Shown: piece after piece, positions 8,633 to 16,347 of the stretch
How the letters are laid out: each line of letters starts with the position of its first letter
Position numbering within the stretch: position 1 is the first letter of the stretch
Source of the DNA: Micrococcales bacterium
GTDB lineage: Bacteria; Actinomycetota; Actinomycetes; Actinomycetales; Cellulomonadaceae
Reading direction: 5' to 3'
DNA length: 39,831 bases
Assembly (NCBI GenBank): GCA_029267995.1
Contig: JAJUHG010000002.1
Location: 1-39,831 of the forward strand
The notes under the pieces: generated by a model
The model's database searches: none
What the model was told of the DNA's origin: nothing
Seen by the model: only the letters and a program-made list of their open reading frames with translations
Program-made: the position numbers and the translations under genes

Positions 8633-9634
8633 GTGCTGCCCACCGAACCCTCCCCCGAGCCCGGTGGCGCGCCCCCTGCCTTCTCCGGAACGCGCCTGAG
8701 CTGGCGTGACCTGCCCCGGCACGTGCGCGACCGGATCGCGAGCCTCGCGGGCGCCCCGGTCGGCGCCGAGGTCATGGCCACGAGCGGCTTCACACCCGGC
8801 TTCGCGGCCGTGCTCGAGCTCGTCGACGGCCGTCAGGTGTTCGTCAAGGCGGTCTCCCCCGCCCAGAACTCGCACTCCCCCGAGCTCGCCCGCCAGGAGA
8901 TCCGCGCCGCGAGCGCGATCCCCGGGTCCGTGCCGGCGCCACGCCTGCTGTGGTCGCACGACGACGGCGAGTGGGTCGTCCTGGGCTTCGAGGCCGTCGT
9001 CGGGCGCTCGCCCGAGCTGCCGTGGCGCCGCGAGGACCTCGAGCGCGTCCTCGCCGCGGTCGGCGAGCTCTCGCGCACCCGCCCGCTGGCGGGGCACACC
9101 TTGCCCGACCAGGCCGAGGCGTGGGCGAGCTCGATGACCGGCTGGCGGTCCTTCGCGACCCTGACGGCCCACGAGCGGGCGCGCGTCGCCGAGCGCGCGG
9201 GCGGGATCGGGGAGTGGGCGCACCGCAACCTCGAGCGGCTCGTCGCGTGGGAGCGCGCGGCTCCCCCGCTCGCCGCGGGCGACCGGCTCGTGCACGGCGA
9301 CCTGCGCGCCGACAACGTCATCCTCGACACCGAGCGCCTGTGGCTCGTCGACTGGCCGCACGCGGGCGTCGGCGCCCCGTGGCTCGACCTCGTGTGCATG
9401 CTGCCCTCGGTCACGATGCAAGGCGGCGGCGCGGCACGCGCGCTGTTCGACGCGAGCCCGCTGTCCGAGGGGCTCTCGACCGACGACCAGCTCGCGCTCG
9501 TCGCGGCCGTGACCGGGTTCTTCACGTGGCACTGCCTCCAGCCCGACCCGCCCGGGCTGCCGAACCTGCGCGCCTTCCAGCGGGCGCAGGCCTACACGGC
9601 CGTCGCGTGGCTGCGCGAGCTCGCGGGCGAGTGA
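8633..9634 (+). CDS. APH-fold phosphotransferase (aminoglycoside phosphotransferase family)
   Basis: A 333-residue cytoplasmic protein with the protein-kinase-like fold of the APH/choline kinase family (PF01636). The nucleotide lobe includes the VFVKAVSP lysine. The catalytic loop is RLVHGDLRADNVIL, and the metal-binding Asp follows in LWLVDWPHAGVGAPWLDL. These motifs suggest an active small-molecule kinase, but family membership does not show antibiotic resistance; many actinobacterial members have unknown substrates. Translation starts at GTG 8633, which has no Shine-Dalgarno site. It stands alone on the plus strand, divergent from the cysteine desulfurase and converging on etfA with a 1-bp gap, so no terminator fits between them. 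It sits where M. tuberculosis has two other genes, so it is an insertion in a conserved gene order. Confidence 0.85.
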   Translation: MLPTEPSPEPGGAPPAFSGTRLSWRDLPRHVRDRIASLAGAPVGAEVMATSGFTPGFAAVLELVDGRQVFVKAVSPAQNSHSPELARQEIRAASAIPGSVPAPRLLWSHDDGEWVVLGFEAVVGRSPELPWRREDLERVLAAVGELSRTRPLAGHTLPDQAEAWASSMTGWRSFATLTAHERARVAERAGGIGEWAHRNLERLVAWERAAPPLAAGDRLVHGDLRADNVILDTERLWLVDWPHAGVGAPWLDLVCMLPSVTMQGGGAARALFDASPLSEGLSTDDQLALVAAVTGFFTWHCLQPDPPGLPNLRAFQRAQAYTAVAWLRELAGE

Positions 9635-9635
9635 C

Positions 9636-10583
9636 TCAACGCAGCTCGCGCAAGCGATCGATCATCGCCCGCACGACCTCGAACAGGTCACCGATCACCG
9701 CGTAGTCGGCGATCTGCACGAGCGGGGCGTCCGGGTCGGTGTTGATCGCGACGACGTGCTGCGCCGCGCGCATCCCACCCACGTGGTGCACCGCGCCCGA
9801 GACCCCCGCCCCGATGTAGAGCACGGGATTGACCGTGACGCCCGTCTGCCCGACCTGGAGCTCGTGGCCGACCCAGCCCTCGTCGGTCGCGACGCGGGTC
9901 GCGCCGAGCGCTCCCCCGAGCTCGTCGGCGAGCTCGGCGAGGAGCGAGAAGTCACCCTCCGTGCCGCGCCCGCCGGCGACCACGACGCCTGCGCTCGCGA
10001 GGTCGGGGCGGCCCGTCGCGACCCGCTCGGTGCGCTCGACGACGCGCACGCGCGGGTCCGACGCCCCCGCTGCGAGCGGCACGACCTCGGGGGACGACGG
10101 CGCGGCGGCCGGCTCGGGAGACGTCGCGTGCGGCTTGACCGTGACGATCGCGGGCTCGGCGAGCACGGCACAGCGGGAGCCCCACGTCGCGGCGAACGAG
10201 GTCCGCTCGGCCTCGATGCGCCCGCCCACCACCTCGACCTGAGCGGCGTCGACGAGCACTCCCCCGCCGAGCCGCACACCGAGGCGGGCCGCGAGCTCGC
10301 GCGCGGGGTAGGACGTCGTGACGAGCACCGCGGTGGGGCGCTCGGGGAGCGACAGGATCGCCCCCGCGAGCTCGGTCGACGAGCCTCGACCCGTCGCGAG
10401 ATGATGCACGCGCTCAGTGCCGTACGCACCGAGCCCCGTGACGTCGTCGTCGGCGAGCGGACCGAGCCACACGGCCTCGAGCCGTGCGCCGAGCCCCTGT
10501 GCGACCCGGCGAGCGGTCGTGAGCAGCTCGACGCCCGGCTGGTCAAGACGGCCGAGAAGAGCCAGGACGGGTCCGGTGCTCAT
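9636..10583 (-). CDS. etfA: Electron transfer flavoprotein alpha subunit
   Basis: EtfA (FixB) forms with EtfB a soluble FAD heterodimer that carries electrons from acyl-CoA and other dehydrogenases to the membrane quinone pool. The protein is 315 residues, normal length. The C-terminal FAD domain is clear: VVVAGGRGTEGDF, an ATRVATDEGWVGHELQVGQTG segment and the ETF-alpha signature GAGVSGAVHHVGGM followed by VVAINTDPDAPLVQIADYAVIGDL. The ATG at 10583 overlaps the etfB stop by 4 bases (ATGA) and has an AAGGGA site 6 bases upstream. A longer open frame extends into etfB but is not coding there. Translationally coupled to etfB. Confidence 0.96.
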   Translation of the reverse strand: MSTGPVLALLGRLDQPGVELLTTARRVAQGLGARLEAVWLGPLADDDVTGLGAYGTERVHHLATGRGSSTELAGAILSLPERPTAVLVTTSYPARELAARLGVRLGGGVLVDAAQVEVVGGRIEAERTSFAATWGSRCAVLAEPAIVTVKPHATSPEPAAAPSSPEVVPLAAGASDPRVRVVERTERVATGRPDLASAGVVVAGGRGTEGDFSLLAELADELGGALGATRVATDEGWVGHELQVGQTGVTVNPVLYIGAGVSGAVHHVGGMRAAQHVVAINTDPDAPLVQIADYAVIGDLFEVVRAMIDRLRELR

Positions 10584-11365
10584 GCGAGTCCCTTCGCGAC
10601 GAGGTGCTCGGCGAGGCGTGCCCCGGCCGCGCCGTCGTCGTCGGTGTCGAAGACCTCCTGCTCGCGCGCAGGGATCTCCCCCACGCCCAGCACGCGAGTG
10701 CGCGCCGCCGCCACGCCGACCTCGTCGGCCGCGATGCCGAGGTCCGCGAGGGACCACGTCTCGATGGGCTTCGTGCGCGCCGCCATGATCGCCTTGAAGT
10801 CCGGGAAGCGAGGGGTGTTGATGCCGTCCGTGACGCTCACGAGCGCAGGGACGGGCGCCTCGAGGACCTCGACCACGTCGTCGAGCTCGCGGCGCACACG
10901 CACGCGCTCGCCGTCGACCTCGAGCCGCGAGGCGATCGTGAGCGCGGGAACGTCGAGCTCCTCGGCGAGCGCCGCGGGCAGGAGCGAGGTGAGCGAGTCG
11001 AGCGCCGCCATCCCGAGGAGCACGAGGTCGACCTCGCCGATGCGTCGCAGGGCCGCCGCGAGCACGCGGGCGGTCGCGAAGGCGTCCGAGCCCGCGAGGG
11101 CGTCGTCACGCACGTGCACGCCCCGGTCGGCCCCCATCTGCAGGCCGCGCCGCACCGCGTCGATCGCCTGGGCAGGCCCCATCGTGAGCACGACGACCTC
11201 GACGTCGCCGCGCTGCTCGGCGATCTTGCGAGCCTCCTCGAGCGCGTTCTCGTCGACCTCGTTGACGGTGCCGTCGCCCCCGTCACGGTCGACCCGCCCG
11301 AGCGGGGTGAACCGACGCTCGGCCTGGATGTCTGGGACGTGCTTGGCGCAGACCACGATCTTCAC
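10580..11365 (-). CDS. etfB: Electron transfer flavoprotein beta subunit
   Basis: EtfB (FixA) is the partner of EtfA and binds the adenine nucleotide (AMP in most ETFs). The 261-residue protein begins MKIVVCAKHVPDIQAERRF, shows NEVDENALEEA and VVVLTMGPAQAIDAVRRGLQMGADRGVHV, and ends with the usual segment leading into EtfA. GTG at 11365 is chosen: it gives the family N-terminus, and TAGCCT lies 8 bases upstream. A TTG three codons further up is possible but less likely. It is the first gene of the etfBA operon, divergent from glgX with only about 43 bp between start codons. Confidence 0.96.
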   Translation of the reverse strand: MKIVVCAKHVPDIQAERRFTPLGRVDRDGGDGTVNEVDENALEEARKIAEQRGDVEVVVLTMGPAQAIDAVRRGLQMGADRGVHVRDDALAGSDAFATARVLAAALRRIGEVDLVLLGMAALDSLTSLLPAALAEELDVPALTIASRLEVDGERVRVRRELDDVVEVLEAPVPALVSVTDGINTPRFPDFKAIMAARTKPIETWSLADLGIAADEVGVAAARTRVLGVGEIPAREQEVFDTDDDGAAGARLAEHLVAKGLA

Positions 11366-11408
11366 GACTCGCAAGGCTACCCGCGTCGCGTGCGCGACAA
11401 TGGTCCGC
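11366..11408. promoter_or_regulatory. Tightly packed divergent promoters for etfB and glgX
   Basis: On the minus strand TAGCCT (11374-11379) ends 8 bases before the etfB GTG. On the plus strand GACAAT (11396-11401) ends 7 bases before a glgX GTG. The two -10 elements point away from each other and are only 16 bp apart. The expected glgX -35 (about 11373-11378) therefore falls on the etfB -10, and polymerase binding at one should exclude the other. Confidence 0.4.
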
Positions 11409-13589
11409 GTGCGTGCCGCCCGTCCAGCCCTCGGTGTCCACGTCGTCGGCGACGGCGTGGACGTCGCGGTGCACGCCCCGCGCGCGACCGCGGTCGAGCT
11501 GTGCCTCGTCGACGGCGACCACGAGCACGGGTGGTCCGAGCGGCGCGTCAGCCTCGACGGCCCCGAGCTCGGGGTATGGACCGGGCACGTCGCGGGGGTG
11601 CGCCCCGGCCAGCGCTACGGCTTTCGCGTGCACGGCCCGTGGGAGCCCGCGCACGGGCTGCGGCACAACCCCGCGAAGATCCTCGTCGACCCGTACGCCC
11701 GCGGCGTCGTGGGCGGGCTCGACCTCGACGGTCCCGTCACGGGGCATGTCACGGACGCGGACGGGCACGGCGACCCGCACGGACCGGCCGACGAGCGCGA
11801 CTCGCTCGGAAGCGTCCCGCTGTCGGTCGTGCTCGCACCGCCCGAGCAGCACGAGCGCCCGCCCCGGCCCCTCGTGCCGTGGGACCGCACCGTCGTCTAC
11901 GAGGCGCACGTGCGCGGGCTCACGAAGCGACTGCACGGCGTGCCCGAGCACCTGCGCGGGACCTACGCGGGGCTCGCGCACCCCGCGACGATCGAGCACC
12001 TGCACCGGCTCGGGGTCACGACGCTCGAGCTGCTGCCCGTCCATGCGAGCATCTCCGAGCCCCACCTGACCCGCCGCGGGCTCACGAACTACTGGGGCTA
12101 CAACACGCTCGGCTTCTTCGCCCCGCACGCCGCGTACGCGAGCGACGAGGCACGCGCGGGGGGCCCCGAGGGTGTGCTGCGCGAGCTGCGCGGCGCGGTC
12201 GACCTGCTGCACGCCGCGGGGATCGAGGTCCTGCTCGACGTCGTGTACAACCACACGTGCGAGGGCGGCATCGATGGTCCGCACCTGTCGTGGCGCGGCC
12301 TCGACAACCCGGGCTACTACGTCCACGACGGCTCGTGGCCCGCACGCCTGGCCGACGTCACGGGGACCGGCAACTCTCTCGACTTCCGCCGCCCGCACGT
12401 GATCGCCATGGCGCTCGACTCGATGCGCTACTGGGTCGAGCACGTCGGGGTCGACGGCTTCCGCTTCGACCTCGCGGTCACGCTCGCGCGGGGCCGCGAC
12501 GGCTTCGACCCCTTCCACCCCCTGCTCGTCGCAGCACAGACCGACCCCGTGCTACGCACCGCGAAGCTCGTCGCCGAGCCGTGGGACGTCGGCCCCGGCG
12601 GCTGGCAGACGGGGCGCTTCCCCGCGCCCTTCGCGGAGTGGAACGACCGCTTCCGCGACGCGGTGCGCACGTTCTGGCTCGCCGACCCCGCGCGTCTGTC
12701 GCACGGCGGGCGCGGCCACGGCCTCGCCGAGCTCGCGACGCGGCTGTCCGGCTCGGTCGACCTGTTCGGGCACGGCGAGATCCCGCTCGCGCGCAGCCCG
12801 CTCGCCTCGGTCAACTTCGTCACGGCGCACGACGGCTTCACGCTCGCCGACCTCGTGACCTACGAGCACAAGCGCAACGAGGCGAACGGCGAGGACAACC
12901 GCGACGGCTCGCACGACAACCGCTCGTGGAACCACGGGATCGAGGGGCCGCTCGTCCCGGGCGGGGTCGGCGGCGAGGTCTCCGCCCTGCGCCGCCGGTC
13001 GATGCGCAACCTCCTGGGCACCCTGCTCACCTCCGCAGGTGTCCCGATGATCACCGCGGGCGACGAGATCGGCCGCACGCAGCGCGGCAACAACAACGCC
13101 TACGCGCAGGACAACGAGATCAGCTGGGTCGACTGGGACCTCGAGCAGTGGCAGCGCGACCTGCTCGCGACGACGCGCCACCTCGTCGCGCTGCGCGCCG
13201 CGCACCCCGTGCTGCGACCCGCACGCTTCTTCCGCGGCGCCCCGCACGACGGCGACCCGGCCGCGCAGCCCGATCTCGCGTGGTTCTGCGCTGACGCGAG
13301 CCCGGTCGACCACGAGCACTGGCACGACCCCGAGGTGCGCACCCTGCAGATGCTCCGCACGAGTCCCGACGGCGGACGCGACGCGCTCGTCGTCGCGAAC
13401 GGCGCGCTCGAGGTCGTCGACGTGAGAGTCCCCGCAGGCGGCACGGGACGCTGGCAGCTCGAGTGGGACTCGACCTGGGAGCACCCCGAGCGCCGGGAGA
13501 CCACGGAGGGCAACGGTAACGAGTCGCCGTCGGCGGGCGACGAGGTGACCCTCGACCCGCTCACGCTGCGGATCTACCTCTCGGTGTAG
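11409..13589 (+). CDS. glgX: Glycogen debranching enzyme GlgX (isoamylase-type, GH13)
   Basis: GlgX hydrolyses alpha-1,6 branches of glycogen, usually on outer chains already shortened by GlgP. About 726 residues: an N-terminal CBM48 domain (about 5-105), then a GH13 barrel with VVYEAHVRGLTKR, LDVVYNHTCEGG, GFRFDLAVTLAR (nucleophile Asp354), KLVAEPWDVGPGGWQTG (acid/base Glu390) and VTAHDGFTLADLV (Asp475), ending in an all-beta domain. NYWGYNTLGFFAP and the GRTQRGNNNAYAQDNEI stretch are typical of GlgX. Start: ATG at 11400 is in frame but lies inside the GACAAT hexamer and has no ribosome site. GTG at 11409 sits 7 bases after that hexamer, so I use it; ATG would add three residues. The gene converges on glgP with their stop codons directly adjacent. 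Confidence 0.95.
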   Translation: MRAARPALGVHVVGDGVDVAVHAPRATAVELCLVDGDHEHGWSERRVSLDGPELGVWTGHVAGVRPGQRYGFRVHGPWEPAHGLRHNPAKILVDPYARGVVGGLDLDGPVTGHVTDADGHGDPHGPADERDSLGSVPLSVVLAPPEQHERPPRPLVPWDRTVVYEAHVRGLTKRLHGVPEHLRGTYAGLAHPATIEHLHRLGVTTLELLPVHASISEPHLTRRGLTNYWGYNTLGFFAPHAAYASDEARAGGPEGVLRELRGAVDLLHAAGIEVLLDVVYNHTCEGGIDGPHLSWRGLDNPGYYVHDGSWPARLADVTGTGNSLDFRRPHVIAMALDSMRYWVEHVGVDGFRFDLAVTLARGRDGFDPFHPLLVAAQTDPVLRTAKLVAEPWDVGPGGWQTGRFPAPFAEWNDRFRDAVRTFWLADPARLSHGGRGHGLAELATRLSGSVDLFGHGEIPLARSPLASVNFVTAHDGFTLADLVTYEHKRNEANGEDNRDGSHDNRSWNHGIEGPLVPGGVGGEVSALRRRSMRNLLGTLLTSAGVPMITAGDEIGRTQRGNNNAYAQDNEISWVDWDLEQWQRDLLATTRHLVALRAAHPVLRPARFFRGAPHDGDPAAQPDLAWFCADASPVDHEHWHDPEVRTLQMLRTSPDGGRDALVVANGALEVVDVRVPAGGTGRWQLEWDSTWEHPERRETTEGNGNESPSAGDEVTLDPLTLRIYLSV

Positions 13590-16160
13590 TCAGGCGTTCG
13601 CGACGAGGCCCGTCTCGGCCGGGGACGTCAGGGCCGGGTGGTGCGGCACGACGCGCACCGTGTAGCCGAACGAGCCCGAGCGCTCGAGCCGCACGTCACC
13701 CGTGAACTCGTGCCGCCCGCCCTCGAAGGACTGGCTGTGCGCGAGCCGCGCGACCGCGAACTCGTCGAGCTCGTCGTGGTCCGAGACCTTGCCGTAGACG
13801 ACCTGAACCTCGACGTCGGCGGGCGAGAGCTCACCGAGCGAGACGTACGCCTTGACACGCAGCGTCGAGCCGACCTCGACGACCTCGCCGAGGCCCACCG
13901 AGTCGACGTGGTCGACCCGCACCCCGGCCCACGCCGAGCCGACGTGCCGCTTCCACGCCGCGAGCTCGCGCGCGCCCGAGTACTCGGGGCCGTCGAGCGC
14001 GCGGCCTGCGGTCGTCGCGGGGACGTAGAGCTCCTCGACGTAGTCGGTGACCATGCGGTCCGACTGCACCTTCGGCCCGAGCGTCGCGAGCGTGTGGCGC
14101 ACCATCTCGAGCCAGGTCACGGGCAGCCCGCGCTCGTCACGGTCGTAGAACCGCGGGGCGACCTGCGTCTCGACGAGCTCGTAGAGCGCGGCCGCCTCGA
14201 GGTCGTCGCGACGGTCGGGGTCCTCGACCCCGTCCGCGGTCGGGATCGCCCACCCGTTCTCGCCGTCGTACCACTCGTCCCACCACCCGTCGAGGATCGA
14301 CAGGTTGAGGCCGCCGTTGAGCGCGGACTTCATGCCCGAGGTGCCGCACGCCTCGAGCGGGCGCAGCGGGTTGTTGAGCCACACGTCGCAGCCCGGGTAG
14401 AGCAGCTGGGCCATCTCGATGTCGTAGTTGGGCAGGAACGCGATGCGGTGCCGCACGCGCTCGTCGTCCGCGAAGCGCACGAGCTGCTGGATGAGACGCT
14501 TGCCCTGCTCGTCCGCGGGGTGCGACTTGCCCGCGACGATCAGCTGGACGGGACGCTCGGGGTCGAGCAGGAGCGAGCGCAGCCGCTCCTCGTCACGCAG
14601 CATGAGCGTGAGGCGCTTGTAGGTCGGTACGCGGCGCGCGAAGCCGATCGTGAGCACGTCGGGCGAGAGCGCCTCGTCGATCCACGTGATCTCGGCGGGG
14701 CTCGCACCGCGCCGACGCCACGAGGCACGCATGCGCTCGCGCGCGTACTCGACGAGCCGGGTGCGCATCGCGCGGCGGATCTCCCACAGCTCGGCGTCGC
14801 TCACCGCGTCGGGGCGCAGCCAGCCCTCCTCGTTCCCGACCGGGGCACCGAGCCGCTCGGCAGCGAGCTCGGCGAACCTCGGGTCGACCCACGTCGGGGA
14901 GTGCACGCCGTTCGTGATCGAGGAGATCGGCACCTCACGGGTGTCGAAGCCCTCCCAGAGCCCCGCGAACATGTCGCGCGAGACGACGCCGTGCAGGCGC
15001 GAGACCCCGTTCGCGCGCCCCCCGAGACGCAGCCCCATGACCGCCATGTTGAACACCGTCGGGTCGCCCTCGGGGTAGTCCTCCGCACCGAGCGCGAGCA
15101 CGGCCTCGCCGGGCACACCAGCCGAGCCGTCCGCGGGGAAGTACGTCGCGACGAGCTCGCGCGAGAAGCGGTCGATGCCCGCGGGCACGGGTGTGTGGGT
15201 CGTGAAGACGGTCGCGCCGCGCACCGCCTCGCGCGCCTCGTCGAAGCTCAGGCCCGCGTCGGCCATGAGCTCGCGGATCCGCTCGATCCCGAGGAAGCCC
15301 GCGTGCCCCTCGTTCATGTGGTACACCTCGGGCTCTGGTGCGCCCGTCAGCCGCGACCACACACGCAGCGCGCGCACGCCGCCCACCCCGAGCAAGAGCT
15401 CCTGCTGCAGGCGGTGCTCCCCGCCCCCGCCGTAGAGGCGGTCGGTCACCTTGCGCGCAAGCTCGTCGTTCTCCGGCACGTCCGAGTCGAGGAGCAGGAG
15501 CGGGACGCGCCCGACGCTCGCGACCCACACGTACGCCGCGAGCGTGCGCCCGCCCGGCAGGTCGAGCGTGACCCGGGCCGGTGTGCCGTCCTGCTCGCGC
15601 AGGAGCGTGAGGGGAAGCTCGTCGGGGTCGAGCACGGGGTAGGACTCGACCTGCCAGCCGTCGCGCGTGAGCGCCTGCTTGAAGTACCCCGAGTGGTAGA
15701 GCAGACCCACACCCACGATCGGCACCCCGAGGTCCGAGGCACTCTTGAGGTGGTCGCCCGCGAGGATGCCCAGACCGCCCGAGTACTGCGGGAGCACGGC
15801 CGTGATCCCGAACTCGGGCGAGAAGTATGCGATCGAGGCGGGCAGCTCGGGCCGGTGCCCCTGCTGCTGCTGGTACCAGCGCGGCTCGGTCACGTACGCG
15901 CGCAGGTCTGCCGCGGCGGCGTCGACGCGCGCGACGAAGGCCTCGTCGGCCGCGAGCTCGGCGAGACGCTCGACGCTCAGTGCGCCGACGAGACGCACGG
16001 GGTCCTGGCGCACCTCGAGCCACAGCTCGGGGTCGATCTGCGCGAAGAGCTCGCGCGTCGGGGCGTGCCACGACCAGCGCAGGTTGTGCGCGAGCTCGTC
16101 GAGGGCCGCGAGCGGCTCGGGAAGCAGGGTGCGGACGGTGAATCGACGGATGGCTCTCAC
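13590..16160 (-). CDS. glgP: Alpha-glucan (glycogen/maltodextrin) phosphorylase with DUF3417 domain
   Basis: GlgP (GT35) releases glucose-1-phosphate from the non-reducing ends of alpha-1,4-glucan using PLP. The 856-residue protein is the bacterial type with an N-terminal DUF3417 domain (about residues 12-125, with LDELAHNLRWSWHAPTRELF), then the phosphorylase core: YFSPEFGI, GGLGILAGDHLKSASDLG, HMNEGHAGF, TTHTPVPAGIDRF, TNGVHSPTW and the cofactor site EACGTSGMKSALNGGLNLS, whose PLP Lys is residue 611. GTG at 16160 follows TAGGCT by 7 bases and matches the usual VRAIRRFTV start. The frame is open a further 17 codons upstream without support. Divergent from glgE, it ends exactly at the glgX stop. 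Together with GlgX it forms the degradation arm of this alpha-glucan module. Confidence 0.96.
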   Translation of the reverse strand: MRAIRRFTVRTLLPEPLAALDELAHNLRWSWHAPTRELFAQIDPELWLEVRQDPVRLVGALSVERLAELAADEAFVARVDAAAADLRAYVTEPRWYQQQQGHRPELPASIAYFSPEFGITAVLPQYSGGLGILAGDHLKSASDLGVPIVGVGLLYHSGYFKQALTRDGWQVESYPVLDPDELPLTLLREQDGTPARVTLDLPGGRTLAAYVWVASVGRVPLLLLDSDVPENDELARKVTDRLYGGGGEHRLQQELLLGVGGVRALRVWSRLTGAPEPEVYHMNEGHAGFLGIERIRELMADAGLSFDEAREAVRGATVFTTHTPVPAGIDRFSRELVATYFPADGSAGVPGEAVLALGAEDYPEGDPTVFNMAVMGLRLGGRANGVSRLHGVVSRDMFAGLWEGFDTREVPISSITNGVHSPTWVDPRFAELAAERLGAPVGNEEGWLRPDAVSDAELWEIRRAMRTRLVEYARERMRASWRRRGASPAEITWIDEALSPDVLTIGFARRVPTYKRLTLMLRDEERLRSLLLDPERPVQLIVAGKSHPADEQGKRLIQQLVRFADDERVRHRIAFLPNYDIEMAQLLYPGCDVWLNNPLRPLEACGTSGMKSALNGGLNLSILDGWWDEWYDGENGWAIPTADGVEDPDRRDDLEAAALYELVETQVAPRFYDRDERGLPVTWLEMVRHTLATLGPKVQSDRMVTDYVEELYVPATTAGRALDGPEYSGARELAAWKRHVGSAWAGVRVDHVDSVGLGEVVEVGSTLRVKAYVSLGELSPADVEVQVVYGKVSDHDELDEFAVARLAHSQSFEGGRHEFTGDVRLERSGSFGYTVRVVPHHPALTSPAETGLVANA

Positions 16161-16347
16161 GCGGTCCAGCCTATGCGCTCGACCGAGGCCACCGCCCGCC
16201 GGAAGGCCCACGCGCGAGGGGCGGCACCGAGAAGTTCACCGCGCGCAGGCCTGCGCGCAGGCGCTGCCTCGGAAGCCGCGGGTGAAGCTCGACGCGCCAG
16301 GGCCTACGGATGTGCCGGAAGGCCCCCGGGCTGGGTAGGTTCGTCGT
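16161..16347. promoter_or_regulatory. Divergent glgP/glgE promoter region with an 18-bp perfect palindrome
   Basis: Two leaderless-type elements lie at the ends: TAGGCT (minus, 16168-16173) 7 bases before the glgP GTG, and TAGGTT (plus, 16336-16341) 6 bases before the glgE GTG. Between them is the perfect 18-bp palindrome GCGCGCAGGCCTGCGCGC at 16241-16258. It could be a dimeric regulator site shared by both genes, or a small hairpin. No -35 hexamers are convincing. Nothing coding is seen here. Confidence 0.45.

Noticed and set aside
8633-9634. Calling the APH-fold gene an antibiotic resistance determinant
   Set aside because: Only general kinase motifs are visible, and most chromosomal actinobacterial members of this family have other or unknown substrates.
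9756-11399. Very long open frame extending glgX upstream across etfA and etfB on the plus strand
   Set aside because: It is antisense to clear EtfA and EtfB genes, has no homology in that part, and glgX has its own start; open antisense frames are expected at this GC content.
16161-16211. Longer glgP start 17 codons upstream
   Set aside because: The added residues do not resemble the family, and the segment includes the likely promoter element TAGGCT.
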